Source: JANJTY01 sp038257155 (GTDB lineage: Bacteria; Pseudomonadota; Gammaproteobacteria; Xanthomonadales; Xanthomonadaceae). From it: 64,000 nucleotides of DNA. The DNA lies in assembly GCA_038257155.1 (NCBI GenBank), contig JBBSJP010000014.1:1-64000 (forward strand). The letters run 5' to 3'. The notes under the pieces are model-generated. The model saw only the letters and a list, made by a program, of their open reading frames with translations. It searched no databases and was not told the origin of the DNA. Shown here piece by piece: positions 39,096-47,042 of the stretch (the first letter of the stretch is position 1; each line of letters starts with the position of its first letter). A program made the translations under genes and the position numbers.

Positions 39096-39404
39096 TTACC
39101 AGGTAAAGGTCAGCGAGATCACGTCCGGCAGATCCTTGCCGGCAACGAAGCGCGCCTTGCAGTCGAACACCTGCTTCAGTTCGCGCGGCAGTCCCGGATC
39201 AAAGGTGATCTCGGACTGGATGTGAATCACGTCTTCGCCTTCGGGCTTGGCCTTGGCGGTCATGTCGCCCACGTCGAGCGCGACGCTGCGGTCGGTCATT
39301 CGCGCCTTGATGGCTGCCTCACAGGCCTGTGCCGCCTTGCCTTCGCGCCCGCCACCGCAGGCAGCCAGCATCAGCGCCAGACTTGCCAGGATGAGACTAC
39401 GCAT
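39096..39404 (-). CDS. small lipoprotein
   Basis: This 102-residue predicted lipoprotein has signal peptide MRSLILASLALMLAAC, with lipobox LAAC and a Gly-rich start to the mature part (CGGGREGK). The mature domain contains two further cysteines (AQACEAAIKARMTD, FDCKARF) that could pair, and beta strands (EDVIHIQSEITFDPG, LPDVISLTFTW). No family assigned. Gene order is convergent with amn. A 178-bp gap separates it from dnaG upstream, so it probably has its own promoter. Confidence 0.78.
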   Translation of the reverse strand: MRSLILASLALMLAACGGGREGKAAQACEAAIKARMTDRSVALDVGDMTAKAKPEGEDVIHIQSEITFDPGLPRELKQVFDCKARFVAGKDLPDVISLTFTW

Positions 39405-39582
39405 AACAACTCTCCTTTTCGTTCGACCCCTCCGGTCGTCACCGCCCCAAACCTCGGGACGATCCGTCGAACAATCCTTTTCAAATCAGGCTCCTTATAC
39501 GAGCAAGTTACCGCAGTACCTTAGCCATGTCATCTGTGTGACCAATGGCACAGCGTGAAACCGCCGCATGCGTCGCAATTTC

Positions 39583-41352
39583 TCACTCCTTTGTTGAACG
39601 CGAGAGCGCAGCGATCTCAGCTTCCAGCACGCGAATGCGCGACTCCGCACTCATCCAGGTGCTGCGCTCCTCGGCGCTCAGCGCAGACAGCTTTCCCAGC
39701 GCGTTGAGCTTATCAGTGACCTCGCCTCGCTGTTGCCGGATCGTCTCCAGCTCCAGCCGCAGCACTGCGCCAGTCATTTCCGGGCGCCACTCTTCCGGAT
39801 CGGTGAGCAGGTCGGCCATCGCCAGTTTCTCCAGTGCCGAGCGCTCTTCGCGTCCATCGAAGTGCTCGAGGATCGCGGCCGTACTGATGTCCGGGCGGGC
39901 ACGAATCAGTTCGATCAGTTCGACCAGCAAGCTGACACCACGTTGGCGCAACTGGGCGAAGGCGTAGTCGAGCGGCACGCGGTCAACCAGCAGCGGCCTT
40001 TGCAGCAGCAGCGCGATGGCGGTGCGCACCAGGCTGCTGCGCGGCGCTGGCCCGCCACTGCGGCGCGGCTCGCTGATGCGCGGCGCGGCCTCGATCTGCA
40101 ATCCCACTCCGCTCAGTTCGGCCAGACGTTGTGCCATGAGGTCGCGAAAGGCGCCATCGGGAATCTGCTTCAGCAGCGGTCGGCAGTGCTCGGCCAGACG
40201 CGCCTTGCCGTCGATCGAGCCGAGCTGGATATCGCGCGACATTTCAGCGAAGAAGAAGGTCGACAGCGGCATGGCTTTCTTCATCTGAGCCTCGAAGCCG
40301 GCCGCGCCCTCGCGTCGCACCAGGCTGTCGGGATCATCACCTTCGGGAAGGAAGAGGAAGAAGGCCTGGCGACCATCGCGCAGGCGCGGCAACACCGATT
40401 CCAGCGCCTTCCAGGCGGCACCACGACCGGCGCGATCGCCATCGAAGCAGAAATACACATCGGCCGCGTTGCGGAACAGCAGTTCGGCATGGTCCGGCGT
40501 GGTGGCGGTGCCGAGCGTTGCCACGGCGGTACTGACGCCGAACTGCGAGAGGGCCACCACGTCCATGTAGCCTTCCACCACGATCAGGTTGGGGATCTTG
40601 CTGTGCGCCTGGCGCACCTGCCACAGACCGTAGAGCTCGCGACCCTTGTGGAACAGCGGGGTCTCGGGTGAGTTGAGGTATTTGGGGGCGTCGTCCTTTT
40701 CCAGCACGCGTCCGCCGAAGGCAATCACCCGGCCGCGGCGGTCGTGGATAGGAAACACGATGCGGTCGCGGAACTTGTCGTAGATCTTGCCGCCATCGCT
40801 CCTGGACAGCAGGCCGACCTTGTCGAGCAGATCTAGGCGTTCACGGCTGGTGCCAAGCGCCGACTTCAGCGCATCCCAACCCTGCGGCGCGTAGCCGACG
40901 CTGAAGCGTTCCAGTACCTCCCGATCGAGACCGCGTTGCTGCAGATAGTCTTGCGCGCGCTTCGAGGCCTGCAGCTGCTGACGGAAGAAGCTGCCAGCCT
41001 CGCTGCAGGTTTCGATCAGCGCTGCGAAGTCGCCCTGCTCGTTGCGCTGACGGGTCTCGCGCGGCACTTCCATGCCGGCGCGCTTGGCCAATTCCTCGAC
41101 CGCATCGAGAAACTCCAGGCGGTCGTAGTCCATCAGGAACTTGATCGCCGAACCGTGTGCGCCGCAACCGAAGCAGTGGAAGAACTGCTTGCCAGGACTC
41201 ACCGTGAAGCTGGGGCTGCGTTCGTCATGAAACGGACAGCGCGCCGAGAACTCACGCCCCTGCCGCTTGAGCGGCACCCGCACCCCGATCAGTTCGACGA
41301 TGTCGGTGCGCGCCAGCAGTTCGTCGATGAAGGCGTCGGGGATGCGGGACAC
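39583..41352 (-). CDS. dnaG: DNA primase
   Basis: DnaG synthesises RNA primers at the replication fork. The protein has 589 residues. The N-terminal zinc-binding domain carries C39, H42, C60 and C63 (ARCPFHDERSPSFTV, FHCFGCGAHG). The RNA-polymerase core includes GYAPQGWDAL and FPIHDRRGRVIAFGGRVL. The Toprim motif has VVEGYMDVVALSQFGV and CFDGDRAGRGAAWKAL. A C-terminal helicase-binding domain is rich in Leu and Arg. The start is GTG at 41352 (MSRIPDAFIDELLARTDIVE), without an obvious SD. It lies downstream of yqeY and rpsU on the same strand as in other Lysobacterales, but the expected next gene, rpoD, is 38 kb away. Confidence 0.97.
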   Translation of the reverse strand: MSRIPDAFIDELLARTDIVELIGVRVPLKRQGREFSARCPFHDERSPSFTVSPGKQFFHCFGCGAHGSAIKFLMDYDRLEFLDAVEELAKRAGMEVPRETRQRNEQGDFAALIETCSEAGSFFRQQLQASKRAQDYLQQRGLDREVLERFSVGYAPQGWDALKSALGTSRERLDLLDKVGLLSRSDGGKIYDKFRDRIVFPIHDRRGRVIAFGGRVLEKDDAPKYLNSPETPLFHKGRELYGLWQVRQAHSKIPNLIVVEGYMDVVALSQFGVSTAVATLGTATTPDHAELLFRNAADVYFCFDGDRAGRGAAWKALESVLPRLRDGRQAFFLFLPEGDDPDSLVRREGAAGFEAQMKKAMPLSTFFFAEMSRDIQLGSIDGKARLAEHCRPLLKQIPDGAFRDLMAQRLAELSGVGLQIEAAPRISEPRRSGGPAPRSSLVRTAIALLLQRPLLVDRVPLDYAFAQLRQRGVSLLVELIELIRARPDISTAAILEHFDGREERSALEKLAMADLLTDPEEWRPEMTGAVLRLELETIRQQRGEVTDKLNALGKLSALSAEERSTWMSAESRIRVLEAEIAALSRSTKE

Positions 41353-41370
41353 TTGGAAAGGCCGGAATTT

Positions 41371-41416
41371 GGGATTCGGGATTCGCTAGGAAGCCGGGAT
41401 TCGGGATTCGGAATTC
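41371..41416. repeat. GGGATTC heptamer repeats
   Basis: Two pairs of GGGATTC units (41371-41384 and 41396-41409), the second followed by a variant GGAATTC, separated by a short spacer. They lie just upstream of dnaG. A different heptamer from the GGGGAAC arrays but the same unit length. Confidence 0.85.
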
Positions 41417-41454
41417 GCTAAAGCAGAAGCACGCATCCGGACGCCGTGCGCTCC

Positions 41455-41613
41455 GTAGGGTGGGCCTTGGCCCACCGTTGCGGATCGACGGTGCGCCAAG
41501 GCGCACCCTACGCGGCTAGGGATGTGCGCTCAAGCAGGTGGATGCGAGACCCTCCGTAGGGTGGGCCTTGGCCCACCACGACGGATCAACGGTGGGCCAA
41601 GGCCCACCCTACG
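41455..41613. repeat. two copies of hairpin repeat family B
   Basis: Each copy is a long imperfect palindrome beginning GTAGGGTGGGCCTTGGCCCA and ending ACCCTACG, at 41455-41512 and 41556-41613. The first carries GTGCGCCAAGGCGCAC in its right arm. Further half-copies lie at 48353-48437. The element fills the yqeY-dnaG gap (277 bp). Confidence 0.92.
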
Positions 41614-41629
41614 AGAGTGAATCCCTGCG

Positions 41630-42076
41630 TTACCCCGCCAATCGCTGCTTCACCATCGCCGACACCTGCCCCATGTCGGCCTGGCCCGCCAGGCGCGGCT
41701 TCAACACACCCATCAGCTTGCCCATGTCGGCCGGGCTGCTGGCGCCGGTTTCGGCCACCGCGGCATCAACCGCTGCGCGGATGTCCGCCTCGGACATGCG
41801 CGCCGGCAGGTAGGTCTCGATCACGCCCAGCTCGAAGCGCTCCTGCGCGGCGAGGTCTTCGCGGTTGGCAGCCTCAAACTGGCTTATCGAATCCTTGCGC
41901 TGCTTGACGGCTTTCTCCAGCACGGTCAACACGGCGGCATCGTCGAGTTCGATGCGCTCGTCGACTTCACGCTGCTTGACCGCCGCCTGCAGCAGGCGGA
42001 TCACGCCAAGACGCGGCTTGTCGCCGCCCTTCATGGCGGTCTTCATGTCGTCGCTAAGGCGGGTTTTCAGGGACAT
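41630..42076 (-). CDS. yqeY: GatB/YqeY domain protein
   Basis: This 148-residue protein is of the YqeY family, related to the tail domain of the GatB amidotransferase subunit, which binds tRNA. Function in bacteria is unsettled. Recognisable family features are MSLKTRLSDDMKTAMKGGDK at the N-terminus, LGVIRLLQAAVKQREVDER, LPARMSEADIRAAVDAAVAE and the C-terminal DMGKLMGVLKPRLAGQADMG. Start at 42076 has GGAG upstream. Order rpsU-yqeY-dnaG is conserved in the order Lysobacterales, supporting the name. A hairpin separates it from rpsU. Confidence 0.95.
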   Translation of the reverse strand: MSLKTRLSDDMKTAMKGGDKPRLGVIRLLQAAVKQREVDERIELDDAAVLTVLEKAVKQRKDSISQFEAANREDLAAQERFELGVIETYLPARMSEADIRAAVDAAVAETGASSPADMGKLMGVLKPRLAGQADMGQVSAMVKQRLAG

Positions 42077-42118
42077 GGTCTTTCTCCAATGGCGGGAAAT
42101 GCGGTCGACAGAAACGCA

Positions 42119-42151
42119 GAAAGCCGGCTCGGTGGACACCGGCCGGCTTTC
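42119..42151 (-). terminator. hairpin between rpsU and yqeY
   Basis: Perfect 10-bp arms GAAAGCCGGC and GCCGGCTTTC with a 13-nt loop, 24 bp after the rpsU stop. In E. coli the corresponding operon has a partial terminator between rpsU and dnaG that raises S21 relative to primase. This could play that role. A weak T run follows on the minus strand. Confidence 0.7.
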
Positions 42152-42174
42152 TTGGAGACGGGTAGCCTTACGGC

Positions 42175-42390
42175 TTAGTACAGACGCTGACGCTTGGTCG
42201 ATTCGCGCGAAACGCGGCGAAGGTGACGCTTGACCGCGGCGGCGCGCTTGCGCTTGCGCTCCTGGGTCGGCTTTTCGTAGAACTCGCGCTTGCGGGTTTC
42301 GGCCAGAACGCCGGCCTTTTCACAGGTGCGCTTGAAGCGACGCAGGGCAAACTCGAACGGCTCGTTTTCGCGGACTTTGACGCTGGGCAT
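42175..42390 (-). CDS. rpsU: 30S ribosomal protein S21
   Basis: S21 is a small, basic 30S subunit protein involved in translation initiation. The protein is 71 residues with the full family sequence: [20 protein letters not shown], a central [18 protein letters not shown], and a basic tail ending KRQRLY. A much longer open frame extends upstream, but only these 71 codons are S21. The gene is first in the rpsU-yqeY-dnaG group and divergent from tsaD, with a 117-bp shared promoter region, the arrangement known from E. coli and relatives. Confidence 0.98.
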   Translation of the reverse strand: MPSVKVRENEPFEFALRRFKRTCEKAGVLAETRKREFYEKPTQERKRKRAAAVKRHLRRVSRESTKRQRLY

Positions 42391-42507
42391 TGGGTTTTCC
42401 GGTGGCTGTAGGTGCCCGTCTCCTCGGGCGAGCCGCGTATGATACTCGCCATGTTTCGTCCCGTGCAAGTCCAAGGCCATGAAAAGCAAGCGCTCCGGAG
42501 TCCCGCC

Positions 42508-43524
42508 ATGAGGGTTCTGGGAATCGAGACATCCTGCGATGAGACTGGCCTTGCGGTATATGACACCCGCGCCGGCCTGCTGGCGCAGCGCGTGTACAGC
42601 CAGATTCCGCTGCATGCCCACTACGGTGGCGTGGTGCCGGAACTGGCGAGCCGCGATCATGTGCGCAAGCTGGTGCCGCTGCTGCGTCAGACCCTGATCG
42701 ATGCCGGCCTGGACCTGAACGAACTGGACGGAGTGGCTTACACCGCCGGGCCCGGCCTGGTTGGCGCCCTGCTGGTCGGCGCGGCCCTGGCTCGCGCGCT
42801 GGCCTGGGGCCTGGGCATTCCCGCGGTCGAGGTGCATCACATGGAAGGCCACCTGTTGGCACCCCTGATGGATGCCGATCCACCCAAGCCACCCTTCATC
42901 GCCTTGCTGGTATCGGGCGGCCACACCCAGCTGATGGAAGTAGCCGGCATCGGCAGCTATCGCCTGCTGGGCGAAACGCTCGACGATGCGGCCGGCGAAG
43001 CCTTCGACAAGACGGCCAAGCTGATGGGCTTGCCCTACCCGGGCGGCCCCAATCTGGCGCGCCTGGCCGAAATCGGCGATCCGGAGCGCTATCGCTTTCC
43101 CCGCCCGATGCTGGATCGCCCGGGCCTGGATTTCAGTTTTTCCGGTCTCAAGACCCAGGTGATGCTGGCCTGGCAGGCCTCCGATCAAAGCAGCTCAGCG
43201 CGGGCCGACATTGCACGCGGCTTTGAAGAAGCTGTTGTCGACACCCTGGCGGCCAAATGCGAGCGCGCCCTGCGCCAGTCCGGAAGTCGCACCCTGGTGG
43301 TCTCGGGCGGCGTCGGCGCCAACCGCCGCCTGCGCGAGCGGCTTGGCGAACTGGCCAGCAAATTGGGCGGTCGGGTCTGCTTCCCGGCACCGGAACTGTG
43401 CACCGACAACGGCGCCATGATCGCCTTCGCCGGCGCCCTGCGACTGCAAGCCGGGCAACGCAACGACGGCCCCATAACCGCCCGCGCCAGATGGGACATG
43501 GCAAGCCTGGACCCAGTAACCTGA
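42508..43524 (+). CDS. tsaD: tRNA N6-adenosine threonylcarbamoyltransferase subunit TsaD
   Basis: TsaD (Gcp/YgjD) transfers threonylcarbamoyl to A37 of ANN-decoding tRNAs, acting with TsaB and TsaE. The protein has 338 residues, the family length. Iron-binding H111 and H115 sit in [11 protein letters not shown]. The ASKHA nucleotide-binding motifs are present: [56 protein letters not shown] and [12 protein letters not shown]. The start at 42508 ([14 protein letters not shown]) has GGAG upstream and fits the family; an earlier in-frame ATG does not. Divergent from rpsU. Confidence 0.97.
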   Translation: MRVLGIETSCDETGLAVYDTRAGLLAQRVYSQIPLHAHYGGVVPELASRDHVRKLVPLLRQTLIDAGLDLNELDGVAYTAGPGLVGALLVGAALARALAWGLGIPAVEVHHMEGHLLAPLMDADPPKPPFIALLVSGGHTQLMEVAGIGSYRLLGETLDDAAGEAFDKTAKLMGLPYPGGPNLARLAEIGDPERYRFPRPMLDRPGLDFSFSGLKTQVMLAWQASDQSSSARADIARGFEEAVVDTLAAKCERALRQSGSRTLVVSGGVGANRRLRERLGELASKLGGRVCFPAPELCTDNGAMIAFAGALRLQAGQRNDGPITARARWDMASLDPVT

Positions 43525-43528
43525 CTAG

Positions 43529-43622
43529 GCTCCCACTGACTTCGCTCCTACTGATGCGCTGCTCCTACTGACCTTCGCTCCAACTGACTTTCGCTCCTAC
43601 TGACCTTCTGCTCTTACTGACC
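43529..43622. repeat. six imperfect ~15-bp tandem units
   Basis: Six tandem variants of GCTCCTACTGACYTT fill the tsaD-folB gap: GCTCCCACTGAC, GCTCCTACTGAT, GCTCCTACTGAC, GCTCCAACTGAC, GCTCCTACTGAC and GCTCTTACTGAC. Several in-frame TGA codons occur, so it is not coding. Confidence 0.88.
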
Positions 43623-43627
43623 CCACC

Positions 43628-43993
43628 ATGGACACCGTCTTCGTCGAAGCCCTCGAAATCACCTGCCTGATCGGCATCCACGAGTGGGAGCGCGAGCATC
43701 GCCAGCCGGTGATCTTTCATGTTGAGCTCGGTTTTGACCATCGCCGTGCCGCGGCCAGCGATGACATCGGTGACGCAATCGATTACGCCGATATCGTGGA
43801 CGAACTGAACCGCTTCGCTGGCGCGCGCGACGACCTGTTGCTGGAAAGCCTGGGCGAAGCCTGCTGCGCCTTCCTGCGCAAGCGCTTTTCGCCCAACCGC
43901 ATCGTGCTGCGGCTGGAGAAGCCGCGCGCCGCCGAAACGCTTGGCTGCGGCAAGGTTGGCATCAGCCTGACACGCAACTTTCCGAGCGGCTGA
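43628..43993 (+). CDS. folB: dihydroneopterin aldolase
   Basis: FolB converts 7,8-dihydroneopterin to 6-hydroxymethyl-dihydropterin in folate synthesis. The protein has 121 residues, normal length. Family residues are visible: DTVFVEALEITCLIGIHEWE with the early catalytic glutamate, IDYADIVDEL, LLLESLGEACCAFLRKRF and the late K in RLEKPRAAETLGCGKVGISL. It is followed after 8 bp by folK, whose enzyme uses the FolB product, so the two are an operon. Confidence 0.95.
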   Translation: MDTVFVEALEITCLIGIHEWEREHRQPVIFHVELGFDHRRAAASDDIGDAIDYADIVDELNRFAGARDDLLLESLGEACCAFLRKRFSPNRIVLRLEKPRAAETLGCGKVGISLTRNFPSG

Positions 43994-44001
43994 GCGCTCG
44001 C

Positions 44002-44418
44002 ATGGCGCGCCGCTGGCTGCTGTTGCTTGGCTCCAATCAACCGCAGGACAGCACGCTGCGCGCGGCGCTGAAGCGCCTCGGCTCGCTGGGCGCCACGCAG
44101 GCGCTGACACCAATCGAACACCTGCGGCCTGCTTCAGGCACGGGACCGTGGTACTTCAATGCCTTGATCGCTCTCCAGGCGGACCTGCCGCGCGAAGCAC
44201 TACGCGAAACCCTGCGCCGCATCGAGGCAGAGCTGGGCCGCGACCGCAACGATCCTGCGCGCGTCGCCATCGATATCGACCTGCTGGGCTCGCAGCAGGA
44301 CGACCTATGGCGCGCCGATGCCCACGCCCTGGCCAAAGGCGAGCCGACACGCTGGCCGACCGCTCACTTGCTCACGTTGGCGGGGCTGTGCCTGGTCAGC
44401 GATGACGTGGCGTCGTAG
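44002..44418 (+). CDS. folK: HPPK-like 6-hydroxymethyl-dihydropterin pyrophosphokinase
   Basis: HPPK pyrophosphorylates the FolB product ahead of dihydropteroate synthase. The protein has 138 residues, shorter than the usual about 160. Recognised motifs are LLLGSNQPQ at the N-terminus, GPWYFNALIALQADL, LRRIEAELGRDRNDPARVAI and DIDLL with the Mg-binding Asp pair. The conserved PHP motif near the C-terminus is not seen; the corresponding place reads RWPTAH. Activity is therefore probable but not certain. Another folK could exist elsewhere in the genome. It lies 8 bp after folB. Confidence 0.82.
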   Translation: MARRWLLLLGSNQPQDSTLRAALKRLGSLGATQALTPIEHLRPASGTGPWYFNALIALQADLPREALRETLRRIEAELGRDRNDPARVAIDIDLLGSQQDDLWRADAHALAKGEPTRWPTAHLLTLAGLCLVSDDVAS

Positions 44419-44460
44419 CCCGGATGCGTGCAGCGCGCTTCTGCGGGACTGCTCTGGCTC

Positions 44461-44507
44461 CTGATTGAAAGCAGCGCCGCGGGAGCGGCGCCCTCCAAAG
44501 GTCAAGA
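44461..44507. repeat. hairpin repeat family C, copy 1
   Basis: CTGATTGAAA followed by the perfect stem GCGCCGC-GGGA-GCGGCGC and CCTCCAAAG. It lies in the 503-bp gene-free stretch 44419-44921, which contains only this element, family D copy 2 and family C copy 2. Confidence 0.88.
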
Positions 44508-44519
44508 GCAGCGCCGCTT

Positions 44520-44642
44520 CCTTCCCTTCTCCCACCGGGGTGAGCAGGGCTTTCGAGCGGCGAAGGCCGCGAGCCTGTGAACGCCCGCGCGCCTGCAGGC
44601 GCGCAGGCTGGGGTGGGTGGCGCGAAGCGCCGGATGAGGGTG
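44520..44642. repeat. dispersed repeat, family D, copy 2
   Basis: Same module order as at 28549. GGGGTGAGCAGGG, TTTCGAGCGGCGAA, a GCGCGCCTGCAGGCGCGC palindrome and GGCTGGGGTGGG ending in GATGAGGG are all present. A shorter version, lacking the CGTAGCGGCGAAGCCGCC segment of copy 1. Confidence 0.8.
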
Positions 44643-44748
44643 CGATTGGAATCGATGCCCATGGCCTCGCCGCCATCGGTGACGCCGTGAGCTGCTCAGC
44701 TGCTCTCGCTTTGGGAGGGTCGCGCTCGGCGCGCGACGGCTCTTGCTA

Positions 44749-44795
44749 CTGATTGAAGAACAGCGCCGCCGGAGCGGCGCCCTCCAAAGATCGAA
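44749..44795. repeat. hairpin repeat family C, copy 2
   Basis: CTGATTGAAG, then perfect stem GCGCCGC-CGGA-GCGGCGC and CCTCCAAAG. The same orientation as copy 1, with a changed loop but conserved stem, as expected for a structure under selection or spread as a unit. Confidence 0.88.
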
Positions 44796-44921
44796 TCAGT
44801 GCAGCGTCGTGGCCCGGATAAGCGCCGCGCATCCGTGGTGAGCGTTTGGGAAAGGAGCAAGCAAATCTCCTGCCCGGGCCTGCCCATTCCCGCATTCGCT
44901 TTGCTTGCAAGAGCAATCGAG

Positions 44922-45671
44922 CTAAGTCGACAACAGCCGACCGCCATCCACTGGCAACACTATCCCGGTGCAATAGTCGGCCGACTCCAGCAGGAAGCGC
45001 ACCGCCTCGGCCACGTCTTCCGGGCGACCGACGCGACCCAGGGCGGTGCGGCTGCGGATGGCGTCTTCAGTCTCGGCCTTGAAGGGCTTTTCCGACCACA
45101 GCACGGTGCCCGGCGCCACCCCGTTGACCCGCACTGCTGGTCCCAGGGCCTGCGCCAGGGCGAACGTCTGCATGCGCAACGCCGCTTTCGCCATGCTGTA
45201 CACCGGGTGCTCGGGCAGCGGCCGTTCGGCGTAGATGTCGAGCAGATTGACGATCGCGCCGCTGCGCTCGGCCAGGTGCTTTGCTGCAGCCTGCGACAGA
45301 AAGAACGGCGCCTTGGCATTTGAATCGAACAGCTCGTCCCACTGCTGCTCGGTCACCTCGCCGATCTCGCTGCGATAGAAGGTCGAGGCGTTGTTGACCA
45401 GGGCGTCGAGATGGCCGAAGCGTGCCACCGCCGCGAGTACCAGTTCGGGAAGTCGCGCCGTGTCCGACAGATCAGCCTGCAGGGTCAGCACGCTGTCGGG
45501 GCGCTCGGCCTGCAGCGAATCGGCGAGAATCTCCAACTCGGCCATCGAACGGCGCGCGTGCAGCGCCAGATTCCAGCCCGAGGCATGCAGACGGCGCGCG
45601 ATGCAGGCGCCGACGCGACGTGCAGCGCCCGTCACCAGGGCAACGCGGGGGGGGAGTGAAGGGTTCGACAT
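44922..45671 (-). CDS. folM: pteridine reductase (short-chain dehydrogenase)
   Basis: This 249-residue SDR is of the pteridine reductase/FolM type, which reduces dihydrofolate or dihydrobiopterin-like pterins. Cofactor motif TGAARRVGACIARRLH (TGxxxRxG, the pteridine-reductase variant) and HARRS indicate NADPH use. NNAS, the catalytic YSMAKAAL (Tyr and Lys) and PGTVLWSEKPF follow. The neighbouring folB and folK support a folate/pterin role. It is transcribed toward them, convergent. The C-terminus YCTGIVLPVDGGRLLS is typical for classical SDRs. Confidence 0.88.
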   Translation of the reverse strand: MSNPSLPPRVALVTGAARRVGACIARRLHASGWNLALHARRSMAELEILADSLQAERPDSVLTLQADLSDTARLPELVLAAVARFGHLDALVNNASTFYRSEIGEVTEQQWDELFDSNAKAPFFLSQAAAKHLAERSGAIVNLLDIYAERPLPEHPVYSMAKAALRMQTFALAQALGPAVRVNGVAPGTVLWSEKPFKAETEDAIRSRTALGRVGRPEDVAEAVRFLLESADYCTGIVLPVDGGRLLST

Positions 45672-45752
45672 GTGCCTTTCCGTCGGCTTTTACAGAACCG
45701 GTTATAGCGCACCGCGGGGCAATCGCAGCGTCAAGTCGTTAAACTTGAGCGC

Positions 45753-47009
45753 ATGGAAACTCTGTTTGAGGCCATCGGCCTGCCGGGGCAGGAACCCTGG
45801 ATTGTCACGTCTGCCGGCATCATCGTTCTGCTCCTGGGCGCCTGGCTGGCCGATTTCATCGCCCGGCGCGTGGTTCTGGCGCGGGTCCGCGCCCTGTCAG
45901 CACGTACCGAGAACCAGTGGGACGACCTGATCATGCGGCGCCGTGCGTTGCGCTGGATCGCGCATATTGCACCGGCCGCGGTGATCCAGTTCGGTGTGCT
46001 GTGGCTGCCGGGAATTCCCGAGCACATCGTGCTGCTGACCCGCAATATTGCACTCGCATTCACCGTACTGATGATCGTGCTGGCGGCCAGCGCCATGCTG
46101 TCGGCCGCCAACGATATCTACGAACGCAACGAGCGCGGCCGCGCCCGACCGATCCGCGGCTACGTGCAGCTGATCAAGATTTTTCTGTTCATCATCGGCG
46201 CGATCCTGATCGTGTCCATTCTGATCGAGCGCTCGCCCCTGCTGCTGCTGTCGGGCCTGGGCGCGATGACCGCGGTACTGCTGCTGGTGTTCAAGGACAC
46301 CATCCTGAGTTTTGTGGCCGGCCTGCAGATCTCCAGTTATGACATGGTCCGGGTTGGGGACTGGATCGAGATGCCGGCGCTGGGCACCGATGGCGACGTG
46401 ATCGAGATGGGCCTGCACACGGTCAAGGTGCAGAATTTCGATCGCACCATTACCGCGATTCCCACCTGGCGCCTGGCGACCGAAAGCTTTCGCAACTGGC
46501 GCGGCATGAGCGATTCTGGGGGGCGGCGCATCAAGCGCGCCCTGCTGATCGATACCCAGTCGATCCATTTCCTCACTTCTGAGGAACAGCAGCGCCTTGA
46601 GCAGTTCGACCTGCTGCGCGATTACCTGCAGCGCAAGCAAGGCGAACTGGCCGAGTGGAATGCCGCGCACCCGGGCGAAATCAATCAGCGCCGCCTGACC
46701 AATATCGGCAGCTTCCGTGCGTATGTCGCGGCCTATCTGCGCGCCCATGGCGGCATCCATCCCGGCATGACCCAACTGGTTCGCCAGCTGGCGCCCGGTC
46801 CCGAGGGCCTGCCGCTGGAGATCTACTGCTTCACCGCGGACATCCGTTGGGCCGAGTACGAGTCAATCATGGCCGACGTGTTCGACCATCTGCTGGCGAT
46901 CATCGGCGAGTTTGGCCTGCGGGTTTATCAGAAACCTGGCAGTCATGACCTGCGCCGGATCCTGGTTTCAGCGGAAAACAGTCCACAAACTGCCGCGCAG
47001 GCAGGATAA
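45753..47009 (+). CDS. mechanosensitive channel of the MscS family (YbdG-like)
   Basis: This 418-residue inner-membrane channel protein resembles E. coli YbdG (415 residues), a MscS-family channel contributing to osmotic protection. Four to five TM helices precede the pore-lining helix and beta domain. LLLLSGLGAMTAVLLLVFKD and TILSFVAGLQISSYDMVRVG correspond to MscS TM3 and the following linker. EMGLHTVKVQNFDRTITAIP is in the beta domain. The long C-terminal domain (RRIKRALLIDTQSI ... LEIYCFTADIRWAEYESIMADV) is YbdG-typical. It is a single gene with start at 45753. Confidence 0.9.
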   Translation: METLFEAIGLPGQEPWIVTSAGIIVLLLGAWLADFIARRVVLARVRALSARTENQWDDLIMRRRALRWIAHIAPAAVIQFGVLWLPGIPEHIVLLTRNIALAFTVLMIVLAASAMLSAANDIYERNERGRARPIRGYVQLIKIFLFIIGAILIVSILIERSPLLLLSGLGAMTAVLLLVFKDTILSFVAGLQISSYDMVRVGDWIEMPALGTDGDVIEMGLHTVKVQNFDRTITAIPTWRLATESFRNWRGMSDSGGRRIKRALLIDTQSIHFLTSEEQQRLEQFDLLRDYLQRKQGELAEWNAAHPGEINQRRLTNIGSFRAYVAAYLRAHGGIHPGMTQLVRQLAPGPEGLPLEIYCFTADIRWAEYESIMADVFDHLLAIIGEFGLRVYQKPGSHDLRRILVSAENSPQTAAQAG

Positions 47010-47042
47010 TCTCCCGACATTCCACGGCTGGGGAGAGCCATC

